Source of the DNA: an uncultured Oscillospiraceae bacterium
GTDB lineage: Bacteria > Bacillota_A > Clostridia > Oscillospirales > Acutalibacteraceae
DNA: 5,280 nt
Direction: 5' to 3'
NCBI GenBank assembly: GCA_900554165.1
Contig: USGR01000086.1
Coordinates: forward strand, 1-5,280
Shown: positions 1-5,280 of the stretch, one piece after another
Layout: each line of letters opens with the position of its first letter
How positions within the stretch are numbered: the stretch's first letter is position 1
Made by a program: the position numbers and the translations under genes
Notes under the pieces: generated by a model
Database searches by the model: none
Told to the model about the DNA's origin: nothing
The model's input: only the letters and a program-made list of their open reading frames with translations

Positions 1-16
1 TTTTCATTTTTTCATC

Positions 17-230
17 TTTGATGTGCGTCAGCACACCGGCGGCATCAAAATCAAAAGTTTATCCCTGCCGCCAACATTTTAGGTGCGAAGCATTTTTAAG
101 CAAGAAGGTTTTCATACGAGCAATGCATAAATTTTTACCATACTGCCGTATGGCAAAAATTTTAACGCAGTCTACGCGGAAAGAAGCCGCTGAAAACCGT
201 ATTCTATTCGACACCCAGCAGCTTAAGCTA
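17..230. repeat. Degenerate interspersed repeat, copy A (upstream of rnhB)
   Basis: This stretch aligns along almost its whole length, in the same orientation, with 983-1192. The best-conserved blocks are a 14-base identity (ttatccctgccgcc at 59-72, matching 1025-1038), attttaggtg at 76-85 (matching 1042-1051), gaagca at 87-92, and the hairpin segment 125-163. A further block is tattctNttcga at 200-211 (matching 1162-1173). Only small indels are needed. No reading frame is kept between the copies: the plus-strand frame open here has a stop in the other copy. Substitutions in the best minus-strand frame are not concentrated in third codon positions. I therefore call it a non-coding repeat. The unit ends about 17 bases before the rnhB ribosome binding site. 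The family is not one I can name, and the boundaries are approximate. Confidence 0.75.
129..162. repeat. Hairpin core of repeat copy A
   Basis: The 15-base arms 129-143 and 148-162 are complementary at 14 of 15 positions around a TGCC tetraloop at 144-147. The single mismatch is A137 opposite C154. The top of the stem is CCATAC/GTATGG and the base is an A/T-rich run. The A and T runs on both sides would let it act as a weak terminator in either direction, but that role is inferred. The same fold is present in copy B. Confidence 0.7.
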
Positions 231-261
231 AGTTAAAATATTAAAAAGAAGGATTATAAAA

Positions 262-864
262 ATGCCTACATATGATATGGAAAAATCTCTTATATCAAAG
301 GGATATAATGTGATATGCGGAGTAGACGAAGCCGGGAGAGGACCACTCGCCGGCCCGGTGTTCGCCGCCGCTGCAGTTTTGAATTTAGGCGATGATATAG
401 AGGGGCTGGACGACTCAAAAAAACTGTCGGAGAAAAAGCGGGAGCGGCTGTTCGACATAATAAGAGAGCGGGCGGTATGTTTTGCAGTGGCGTCTGCCAG
501 CGTTGAGGAAATAGAGCGGCTTAACATATTGGGAGCAACCATGCTTGCAATGACGCGCGCCGTCAATATGCTTCCGCAGCCGGCGGACTATGTTATAATC
601 GACGGAAATAAGGTGCCGAGAGATTTGGAAGGCAGGGCGTTAAGCCTTGTAAAGGGCGATGCGCTATCGATGTCTGTAGCGGCTGCGTCGGTGTTGGCAA
701 AGGTCAGCCGTGACAGGTATATGAAAAAGCAAGCGGAGGAATATCCTGAATATAATTTTGCCAAGTCTAAGGGTTATGGCACAAAGGAGCATATTGAGCT
801 TATTAAAAAATATGGTCCGTGTCCGCTGCACCGCCCGTCGTTTTTAAAGAAAATACTTGGATAA
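262..864 (+). CDS. rnhB: Ribonuclease HII
   Basis: This is a complete 200-residue RNase HII, the usual size for the short bacterial form. It is a cytoplasmic, metal-dependent enzyme that nicks DNA 5' to embedded ribonucleotides, starting ribonucleotide excision repair, and also cuts RNA in RNA/DNA hybrids. The signature GVDEAGRGPLAGP lies at residues 20-32 with catalytic D22 and E23. DSKKLS is at 51-56, the third carboxylate is D114 in VIIDGNK, and the fourth is D151 in AKVSRDR. KGD (131-133), GYGT (171-174) and HRPSF (190-194) complete the family pattern. The ATG at 262 is chosen because AAGAAGGA (246-253) sits 8 bases upstream. No terminator is visible directly after the stop, so read-through toward yraN is possible across the 516-base gap. 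The gene is flanked on both sides by copies of the same repeat. Confidence 0.97.
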   Translation: MPTYDMEKSLISKGYNVICGVDEAGRGPLAGPVFAAAAVLNLGDDIEGLDDSKKLSEKKRERLFDIIRERAVCFAVASASVEEIERLNILGATMLAMTRAVNMLPQPADYVIIDGNKVPRDLEGRALSLVKGDALSMSVAAASVLAKVSRDRYMKKQAEEYPEYNFAKSKGYGTKEHIELIKKYGPCPLHRPSFLKKILG

Positions 865-982
865 AATTTGCTGATGTGAGCTGATGCAATGGCCAATTTT
901 TACATATGCCGGCAATTTAAGCTGGCGGGAGATGGAGCCGACATGCTGAAAATGTGCCGCCGCAGCGCCTAACTTTTGCACC

Positions 983-1192
983 CTTGGTATGCATAAGCAC
1001 ACTGGCCGTCTCAAAAGCAAAAGATTATCCCTGCCGCCGGTATTTTAGGTGAGAAGCAGTTTTCTGCGAAAAAGCTTTTTGCGGGCAAGGCATAAATTTT
1101 TGCCGTACTGCCGTATGGCCCAAATTTTAATACAGTCCGTGCGCAAAAGCTCTAAAGACCATATTCTGTTCGATATACGGCAATTTAACTTG
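983..1192. repeat. Degenerate interspersed repeat, copy B (between rnhB and yraN)
   Basis: This is the second copy of the unit at 17-230, in direct orientation, with rnhB between them. Shared blocks are ttatccctgccgcc (1025-1038), attttaggtg (1042-1051), gaagca (1053-1058), the hairpin segment 1090-1128 and tattctNttcga (1162-1173). Copy B also has a small GCAG-TTTT-CTGC hairpin (1056-1067) and a near-palindromic AAAAAGCTTTTT (1069-1080), both of which are broken in copy A. Divergence between the copies is substantial, so they are old or were acquired separately. No terminal inverted repeats or target duplications could be identified. Confidence 0.75.
1094..1127. repeat. Hairpin core of repeat copy B
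   Basis: The arms 1094-1108 and 1113-1127 pair at 13 of 15 positions, counting one G-T wobble, around the same TGCC tetraloop (1109-1112) as copy A. Relative to copy A, position 137 (A) becomes G1102, which restores a G-C pair with C1119. The pair A142-era CCATAC becomes CCGTAC, giving a wobble with GTATGG. Pairing is thus largely kept although the sequence changed, while the two mismatches lie lower in the stem. Confidence 0.65.
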
Positions 1193-1380
1193 ATATATGT
1201 CACTTTTATTAAAAATCGGTGAATAAAATAGATAAAGTGATTTTGCGCCTGAGTGAATATTAGCGATTTTTTCAAAATTTATCGAAGACTGTACAAATGA
1301 TATATACAGCAAGTACTTATAAATATAGTAAAATTATTTTCTGACAGACACAAAAGCGCGGCAAAAGGGAAGGCGTTATT

Positions 1381-1743
1381 ATGGATGGAAATATGGGTGA
1401 GAATATTGCGGCCAAATATCTTGAGCAGCACGGATATAATATTTCCGACAGGAATTACCACAGCCGATACGGAGAAATAGATATAATTGCCGAGAGGGAT
1501 GAATATATTGTATTTGTGGAGGTAAAGGCGCGCTCTCAGAACTTTGCCGGACTGGCGCGCGAGGCTGTTGATTTAAGAAAGCAGAAAAAGATAATAAAAA
1601 CAGCGCTCATGTACCTGTCGCAGTCTGAGAAAAAGGCGCAGCCGCGGTTTGACGTAATAGAAGTTAATCAAATCGGACGTGAATATCGTGTAAACCACAT
1701 TGAAAATGCGTTTGATTTGAGGGAATATGATGAAGCTTTTTGA
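1381..1743 (+). CDS. yraN: YraN/UPF0102 family protein, nuclease-like fold
   Basis: This is a complete 120-residue member of the UPF0102 (YraN) family, at the family's normal length. The family has a PD-(D/E)XK nuclease-like core, and its cellular role is not established. The hallmarks are visible: an N-terminal helix with GENIAAKYLEQHGY (residues 6-19), then GEIDIIA (31-37) carrying E32 and D34, then VFVEVKAR (44-51) carrying the E47-x-K49 pair. These residues match the usual metal-binding and catalytic layout. The ATG at 1381 is supported by AGGGAAGG (1366-1373), 7 bases upstream; the in-frame ATG at 1393 has no such site. In many Bacillota this gene follows rnhB directly; here a 516-base gap carrying a repeat intervenes. 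Its last 14 bases overlap the start of the downstream dipeptidase gene, suggesting a shared transcript. Confidence 0.93.
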   Translation: MDGNMGENIAAKYLEQHGYNISDRNYHSRYGEIDIIAERDEYIVFVEVKARSQNFAGLAREAVDLRKQKKIIKTALMYLSQSEKKAQPRFDVIEVNQIGREYRVNHIENAFDLREYDEAF

Positions 1744-2653
1744 TCTTCATTGCGACACTGCCAGCGAAATTTTTAATAATAATATAAATCTTGGTGAAAA
1801 TGATCTGCATATTGATTTAAATCGGGGCAAAGCATTTGACGCATTTTGTCAGGTGTTTGCCTTTTTTATTCCCGACGGCCTTAACAGGGAAAAGAGCAAG
1901 AGCCTGCTTTTAGATATGCATAGGTATTTTGAGCATCAGCTTAGCTTGAACAATGAGAGCATCTCGTTGTGCAAAAGCTCCAAAGATGTAACAAAAGCTA
2001 TTGCAGATGGTAAAATTGCAGCAATATATTCAATAGAAAACGGCGCTGCTCTCGGCAGAAGTATAGAGATGCTGGACTTTTGCAAGGAAATCGGAGTAAA
2101 GTTTATCAGCATTACATGGAACGGCGAGAACAATTTAGGTTACGGCCGCAGATGTGAGGGAAAGCTTAAACCTTTTGGAATTAAAGCGGTAAAACGCATG
2201 AATGAGCTCGGCATAGTACCCGACATATCGCATCTCAATGACGAAGGAGCATGGCAAGTGCTTGAACTTGTCGATGGACCCGTTGCCGCTACCCATTCAA
2301 ATTCCAGAGTCATGCTGGACAACAAGCGAAATTTGACAGATGAGCAGTTCAAAGCTATAGTCGAAAGGGGCGGAATAGTGGGAATAAACCTGTATCCGCC
2401 GTTTTTGAGCGGGCATATTTTTGCTGGGTTTGATGATATTTTGAGGCATATATATCACTTCTTAGAGCTTGGCGGCGAGGATACACTTGCATTTGGCGCA
2501 GATTTTGACGGTGCATATATGGATAAAAAATGGAACGGGGTGCAGTTTATGCCAAAGCTTTACGATTATTTGGGCGAGCACGGCATTGATGAGGATATTT
2601 TAGACAAAATATTTTTTGAAAACGCCTTTAACTTTTTCGTAAATTTGGGCTGA
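1730..2653 (+). CDS. Membrane-dipeptidase-type zinc peptidase, family M19
   Basis: This is a complete 307-residue protein of the M19 (renal dipeptidase) family, TIM-barrel zinc enzymes that hydrolyse dipeptides, often including those with a D-residue at the second position. The expected metal ligands are all visible: H7 and D9 (LFDLHCDT), bridging E103 (SIENGAAL), H168 (DISHL) and H189 (THSNSR). R193 and D258 (FGADFDG) match the family's substrate and active-site residues. There is no signal peptide or membrane segment, so it is probably cytoplasmic, as in most bacterial homologues. Two adjacent ATGs exist at 1727 and 1730. I prefer 1730 because GAGGG (1719-1723) is then 6 bases away rather than 3. 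The start overlaps the 3' end of yraN, which suggests translational coupling. The physiological substrate cannot be told from sequence; peptidoglycan-derived or dietary dipeptides are both plausible. Confidence 0.93.
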   Translation: MKLFDLHCDTASEIFNNNINLGENDLHIDLNRGKAFDAFCQVFAFFIPDGLNREKSKSLLLDMHRYFEHQLSLNNESISLCKSSKDVTKAIADGKIAAIYSIENGAALGRSIEMLDFCKEIGVKFISITWNGENNLGYGRRCEGKLKPFGIKAVKRMNELGIVPDISHLNDEGAWQVLELVDGPVAATHSNSRVMLDNKRNLTDEQFKAIVERGGIVGINLYPPFLSGHIFAGFDDILRHIYHFLELGGEDTLAFGADFDGAYMDKKWNGVQFMPKLYDYLGEHGIDEDILDKIFFENAFNFFVNLG

Positions 2654-2658
2654 AATCT

Positions 2659-2687
2659 TTGACAAAACGGCGATATTGCATTACAAT
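2659..2687 (+). promoter_or_regulatory. Sigma-A promoter for thrC
   Basis: A perfect -35 box TTGACA (2659-2664) is followed after exactly 17 bases by TACAAT (2682-2687), one mismatch from the TATAAT consensus. It begins 6 bases after the dipeptidase stop and points at thrC. Transcription would start near 2694, leaving a leader of about 97 bases before the TTG start. I see no terminator-antiterminator pair, T-box motif or threonine-rich leader peptide in that leader, so regulation by attenuation is not supported. Confidence 0.8.
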
Positions 2688-2776
2688 GTTAGCGGTGAAT
2701 TGATGTTAAATTTATAGAGAATGCTCGCAGCAAACCGGTACATAAAATTGCAGCGGCATTAAAAATAAAAATATTT

Positions 2777-2807
2777 AGGAGAAATGAAGCTTGAACATGT
2801 TGTATAA
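2777..2807 (+). promoter_or_regulatory. thrC ribosome binding site with overlapping out-of-frame micro-ORF
   Basis: AGGAG at 2777-2781 is 9 bases upstream of the TTG at 2791 and 15 bases upstream of the in-frame ATG at 2797, so spacing favours TTG as the thrC start. An out-of-frame ATG at 2784 opens a 7-codon frame (MKLEHVV) that stops at 2807, inside thrC. With only 2 bases between it and the AGGAG it is probably a poor start, but it could compete for or modulate initiation. Confidence 0.5.
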
Positions 2808-4293
2808 AAGCACCCGCGACTCGCTTAAGGAAGTGACGGCAGCGCAGGCTATAGCGCAGGGAATATCCGATGAAGGCGGACTTTTTGTTCCGGCGTTTTT
2901 GCCAACGCTGACGGATGATGATTTTGACAGGCTGGCGTCTTATGATTATAACGGCCGTGCTGTTGATATTTTACGCCGTTTTCTGACTGATTTTACTGAT
3001 AGCGAGATAGAGGACTGCGTAAGCGCAGCATACGGTGCGAATAAGTTTGACACTGAAAATCCGGCCAATATGCATATGCTGCATGATAATGTAAATATTT
3101 TGGAGCTGTGGCATGGTCCGACATGCGCCTTTAAGGATATGGCGCTGCAGCTGCTGCCGCATCTGCTTACAAAATCTGCGCAGAAGGTGTCGCCCGGCAA
3201 AACTACTGCGATATTGGTGGCAACTTCCGGTGATACCGGCAAAGCTGCGCTGGAGGGATTTAAGGACGTTGACGGCACTAAAGTTGTGGTCTTTTATCCG
3301 GGCGAGGGCGTGAGCATGCTGCAGAAGATGCAGATGGTTACTCAAGAGGGCGCCAATGTTAGGGTGTTTGCAATAAACGGCAATTTTGACGATGCGCAGA
3401 CGGGCGTTAAAAAAATCTTTACGGATGAAAAGATAAAGGATACCCTGGCGGCGGACAATATTCAGCTTTCTTCGGCAAACTCGATAAACTGGGGCCGGCT
3501 TGTGCCGCAGATAGTCTATTATGTTTCTGCCTACTGCGACTTGCTGGCGTCGGGTAAAATTTCAAAGGGAGACAAATTTAACGTTGTTGTCCCAACGGGT
3601 AATTTCGGCAATATTCTTGCGGCATATTACGCCATGCGCATGGGCGTGCCAATAGCTAAGCTTATCTGCGCCTCAAATAAAAACAAGGTGCTTACCGACT
3701 TTATAAACAGCGGGACATATGACAAAAGGCGCGACTTCTATGTCACCGCTTCTCCGTCTATGGATATACTTATTTCGAGCAACCTTGAGCGTCTGCTTTA
3801 TGAGCTTGAGGACAACGACGACGGTATTATAAAGAGCTATATGTCCGCACTTCAGAGAGATGGAGTATATAATGTAAGCGATAAATGCCTTAAAAGAATG
3901 CAGTCGCTTTTCTACGCCGGATATATGGGCGACGAGGGTACATTCGGCGTGATAAAAGAATGCTTTGAAAAATATAATTACTTGTGTGATACGCACACTG
4001 CCGTTGCGATAGGAGTATATGAAAAATATGCGGCTGAGACGGGCGATGCCACGACGACGGTTATAGCATCCACCGCAAGCCCGTACAAATTCCCGACGAG
4101 CGTGCTTAAAGCGCTTGGTAAAAAGGCTGACGGCGACGAGTTTGACAGGCTGTATGAGCTTAATAATGTTTCGGGAGTTAAAATTCCTCAGTCGCTGGCT
4201 GCTCTTAAGTCGAAGCCGGTGCGGTTTAACGAAACATGCACGTCTGAAAATATGGCGCAAAAGATAGTAGATTACCTTTTGAATAGGGAGTAA
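2791..4293 (+). CDS. thrC: Threonine synthase
   Basis: This is a complete 500-residue, PLP-dependent threonine synthase. It converts O-phospho-L-homoserine to L-threonine and phosphate, the last step of threonine biosynthesis in the cytoplasm. The N-terminal part has the threonine synthase N-domain pattern: LYKSTRD at residues 4-10, then ISDEGGLFVP. Next comes HGPTCAFKD, where K115 should form the Schiff base with PLP. TSGDTGKAA follows at 145-153, and PTGNFGN at 268-274 is the glycine-rich loop that holds the cofactor phosphate. The length and N-domain match the class typified by E. coli and yeast enzymes rather than the shorter class. The TTG start is chosen on Shine-Dalgarno spacing; an ATG lies two codons later. 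It has its own strong promoter and is not beside other threonine pathway genes (hom, thrB) within this window. No hairpin terminator follows until 4612. Confidence 0.97.
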   Translation: MNMLYKSTRDSLKEVTAAQAIAQGISDEGGLFVPAFLPTLTDDDFDRLASYDYNGRAVDILRRFLTDFTDSEIEDCVSAAYGANKFDTENPANMHMLHDNVNILELWHGPTCAFKDMALQLLPHLLTKSAQKVSPGKTTAILVATSGDTGKAALEGFKDVDGTKVVVFYPGEGVSMLQKMQMVTQEGANVRVFAINGNFDDAQTGVKKIFTDEKIKDTLAADNIQLSSANSINWGRLVPQIVYYVSAYCDLLASGKISKGDKFNVVVPTGNFGNILAAYYAMRMGVPIAKLICASNKNKVLTDFINSGTYDKRRDFYVTASPSMDILISSNLERLLYELEDNDDGIIKSYMSALQRDGVYNVSDKCLKRMQSLFYAGYMGDEGTFGVIKECFEKYNYLCDTHTAVAIGVYEKYAAETGDATTTVIASTASPYKFPTSVLKALGKKADGDEFDRLYELNNVSGVKIPQSLAALKSKPVRFNETCTSENMAQKIVDYLLNRE

Positions 4294-4611
4294 AAAACTC
4301 CGGCAGCGCCGTGTGAATAAATTGCAATAAGCCATGTTAAATATCGGTAATGATGGTCTGCTGACAAATATTCGGCGAAAAGCAGTAATGTGAAATAGGT
4401 AATTTTCCTTTTGCCGGCGGCAAGGCGAAAATAATGCATATTAGCTGAGTGCAATGAGCCGGCAATACGGTTGGCCGTCTTTACGGCAGCGCGATAGCGA
4501 AATATTATCTGTATTTATTTAACTGGTTTGTGAGTAATGCCGCCCGCTGCATCCGGTAGGAGAAATGGCAGCCAAACGGCGGCGGATATCACAGTATTAA
4601 ATATATTTTAT
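4294..4611. other. Non-coding stretch after thrC, possibly with a decayed third repeat copy
   Basis: No gene is supported. A short stem GGAGT/ACTCC spans the thrC stop (4287-4301) without a T-run. From 4358 the sequence resembles repeat copies A and B in order: ctgctgac, tatt, then ggcgaaaagcagt (11 of 13 against copy B 1048-1060), then ggcaaggc (4419-4426). The hairpin core itself is not preserved; instead an imperfect palindrome centred near 4417 (4402-4432) is present. An 11-codon frame (MAAKRRRISQY, 4565-4600) sits behind AGGAG but at only 2 bases' spacing, and is probably chance. Confidence 0.4.
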
Positions 4612-4641
4612 AAAACGGCGTAGCCTTGGCTATGCCGTTTT
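4612..4641. terminator. Strong intrinsic terminator hairpin
   Basis: The arms 4612-4625 and 4628-4641 are complementary over 14 positions with a single G-T wobble (G4620 with T4633). The top of the stem opens to a 4-base loop in practice. The left arm starts with AAAA and the right arm ends in a run of five T (4638-4642), so it can work in both directions. It is the first good terminator after thrC, 318 bases past the stop, and probably ends that transcript. Confidence 0.85.
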
Positions 4642-4765
4642 TACATTTGCGGTTTAAGAAAAAAGCTCTCAGGCCGTACTTGGAAGAAAAAGCTTTAGTG
4701 AAATGATTTTAAAAGGAAAGCCGACATTTGCAAAACAAAAGCATACAGCAGCGATAAGCGGTTAA

Positions 4766-4794
4766 TTGCATGGACTGCCGATATTTGGTAGAAT
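4766..4794 (+). promoter_or_regulatory. Probable extended -10 promoter for a non-coding transcript
   Basis: TAGAAT (4789-4794) is one mismatch from TATAAT and is preceded by TGG (4786-4788), which fits the extended -10 motif TGn. Seventeen bases upstream lies TTGCAT (4766-4771), a weak -35 box matching only the TTG part of the consensus. Transcription would start near 4801 and would have no protein gene to serve before the terminator at 5102. Confidence 0.45.
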
Positions 4795-4800
4795 ACGTTT

Positions 4801-5130
4801 GCGGGTAGCAGAGCAAGTGATGCTATGGCATTGTTCGGTAACACTTAATGGACTAAGTCCCTATTTGGCTATTCCATGGCCTGTGCATATCATAAGTTCA
4901 CTGATGATTTTGATTTACAGCTCAATAACAAAGCCCTCAGCGCGGCCGAGGGCAATTAATGGTTATTGGCAATGAATTTGCAGCGCGAAGTTCACTTATG
5001 ATGCATCTTTTACGCCACTGCAAAGCAGCTTGCGAAAATATCGCCGGCTTGCATGCAGAAAGCAGGAGAAGATTAATATGGTACTATGCTTTAGATAGTA
5101 TAAAGACCGTCTGTTTGCAGACGGTCTTTT
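4801..5130 (+). ncRNA. Candidate structured non-coding RNA, family unknown
   Basis: A promoter-like element at 4766-4794 and a terminator hairpin at 5102-5130 bracket about 330 bases without a credible ORF. Three complementary stems nest around one axis. The outer stem is GCAT (4885-4888) plus CATAAGT (4891-4897), pairing with ACTTATGATGC (4994-5004) with a 2-base bulge. The middle stem is CAATAAC (4923-4929) with GTTATTG (4962-4968). The inner stem is GCCCTC (4933-4938) with GAGGGC (4948-4953). Smaller stems lie at GGACT/AGTCC (4850-4860), CTGC-AAA-GCAG, and TACTAT/ATAGTA (5082-5087 with 5095-5100), the last directly before the terminator. It lacks the signatures I would expect of SRP RNA, RNase P RNA or tmRNA. 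Each short stem alone could be chance; the perfect nesting together with promoter and terminator is what makes the case. A regulatory leader for a gene beyond the window is an alternative. Confidence 0.38.
5102..5130 (+). terminator. Intrinsic terminator hairpin
   Basis: A perfect 12-bp stem pairs 5102-5113 with 5118-5129 around the loop TTTG (5114-5117) and ends in four T (5127-5130). The T-run is short, but the stem is strong and G+C rich in its centre. It closes the candidate RNA on the plus strand; on the minus strand the trailing T-run is only three, so plus-strand function is favoured. Confidence 0.8.
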
Positions 5131-5280
5131 GGTATAGTGGATAGGCCAGTGGCTTTAGGAAGTCTATGTCGATGGCGGGCATTCTAATGCGTCTAAGCGA
5201 CATAAATAGTCTGCCATATACGAAATGAATATGAAAAATGTGGATCGAAAATAGAAATATCGAGGCCGGGAGTTCGGCAC
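5131..5280. other. Unassigned right-hand end
   Basis: I see no recognisable gene. One minus-strand frame is open from the window edge down to about 5080, but it runs through the terminator hairpin, which argues against coding. A short plus-strand frame (MSMAGILMRLSDINSLPYTK) has no ribosome binding site. Either could be the remnant of, or a run-in to, a gene beyond the window. Confidence 0.4.

Larger units (their letters stand above)
865..1380. other. 516-base intergenic gap between rnhB and yraN
   Basis: No gene is supported here. Positions 865-982 hold a short tandem GCTGATG (870-876 and 880-886) and a weak stem GCCGGC/GCTGGC (908-913 with 921-926) without a T-run. Positions 983-1192 are repeat copy B. 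Positions 1193-1380 are AT-rich, with TATAAA (1318-1323) and TATAGT (1324-1329) as possible -10 elements for yraN, but no good -35 box stands at the right distance. The two overlapping minus-strand open frames in the gap have no ribosome binding site and run through the repeat. Confidence 0.7.

Noticed and set aside
1..57. Minus-strand peptide frame shared by both repeat copies (FDFDAAGVLTHIK in A, FAFETASVLMHTK in B)
   Set aside because: The peptides look alike, but the nucleotide changes are spread over all three codon positions, both are preceded by an in-frame stop, and there is no start codon with a ribosome binding site. Similarity is explained by the DNA repeat.
18..236. 72-codon plus-strand ORF upstream of rnhB
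   Set aside because: It has no ribosome binding site, lies entirely inside repeat copy A, and its frame is interrupted by a stop in copy B; its composition does not resemble a real protein.
1045..1312. Two overlapping minus-strand ORFs in the rnhB-yraN gap
   Set aside because: They run through the repeat and AT-rich spacer, have no ribosome binding sites, and are not preserved in copy A.
2694..2790. Leader peptide or attenuator before thrC
   Set aside because: Only MLNL and a 13-codon frame without threonine enrichment occur, and there is no terminator hairpin with T-run in the leader.
3673..4335. 220-codon ORF antisense to thrC
   Set aside because: It is a shadow of the thrC coding frame, is arginine- and phenylalanine-rich without domain pattern, and lacks a ribosome binding site; thrC is unambiguous on the other strand.
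4766..5144. Plus-strand ORFs of 69 and 61 codons near the right end
   Set aside because: The first starts within the promoter-like element and neither has a ribosome binding site. The second runs through the terminator hairpin. Another frame here looks faintly protein-like (ACAYHKFTDDFDLQLNNKAL) but is interrupted by stops, so a pseudogene could not be supported.
5131..5210. tRNA-like segment (TAGTGGATAGG resembling a D-arm, TTCTAAT resembling a T-loop)
   Set aside because: The T-stem and D-stem do not pair and no acceptor stem can be formed, so the resemblance is superficial.

Overview
The window looks like chromosomal sequence from a bacterium of the Clostridia (Bacillota). This rests on the moderate, AT-leaning base composition, strong AGGAG-type ribosome binding sites, a near-consensus sigma-A promoter, a TTG start codon, and an rnhB-then-yraN gene order common in that phylum. 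No finer placement is possible from the sequence alone.

Layout, left to right. Positions 1-261 hold no convincing gene. They carry the first copy of a degenerate repeat of about 210 bp. Next comes rnhB (262-864, RNase HII), complete with all four catalytic carboxylates. Positions 865-1380 are a long gap holding the second copy of the same repeat. The two copies therefore flank rnhB in direct orientation, and the right one separates it from yraN (1381-1743, UPF0102 family with a PD-(D/E)XK-like core). The yraN 3' end overlaps the start of an M19 dipeptidase gene (1730-2653), so those two are probably translated together. Six bases after the dipeptidase stop lies a strong promoter (TTGACA-17-TACAAT), about 100 bp upstream of thrC (2791-4293, threonine synthase). 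thrC appears to use a TTG start with an out-of-frame ATG between it and its Shine-Dalgarno sequence.

The last kilobase (4294-5280) contains no protein gene that I can support. It holds a possible third, badly decayed repeat copy and a strong bidirectional-type terminator at 4612-4641. It also holds a stretch, about 4801-5130, that looks like an independent non-coding RNA gene: an extended -10 promoter, three nested complementary stems, and a 12-bp terminator hairpin, with no credible ORF. The final 150 bases are unassigned.

Functionally the genes are housekeeping: removal of ribonucleotides from DNA (rnhB), a conserved nuclease-like protein of unknown role (yraN), dipeptide hydrolysis (M19) and threonine synthesis (thrC). 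There is no defence system, CRISPR array, phage or transposase gene. The most unusual material is non-coding: the repeat family with its conserved hairpin, and the candidate structured RNA near the right end.
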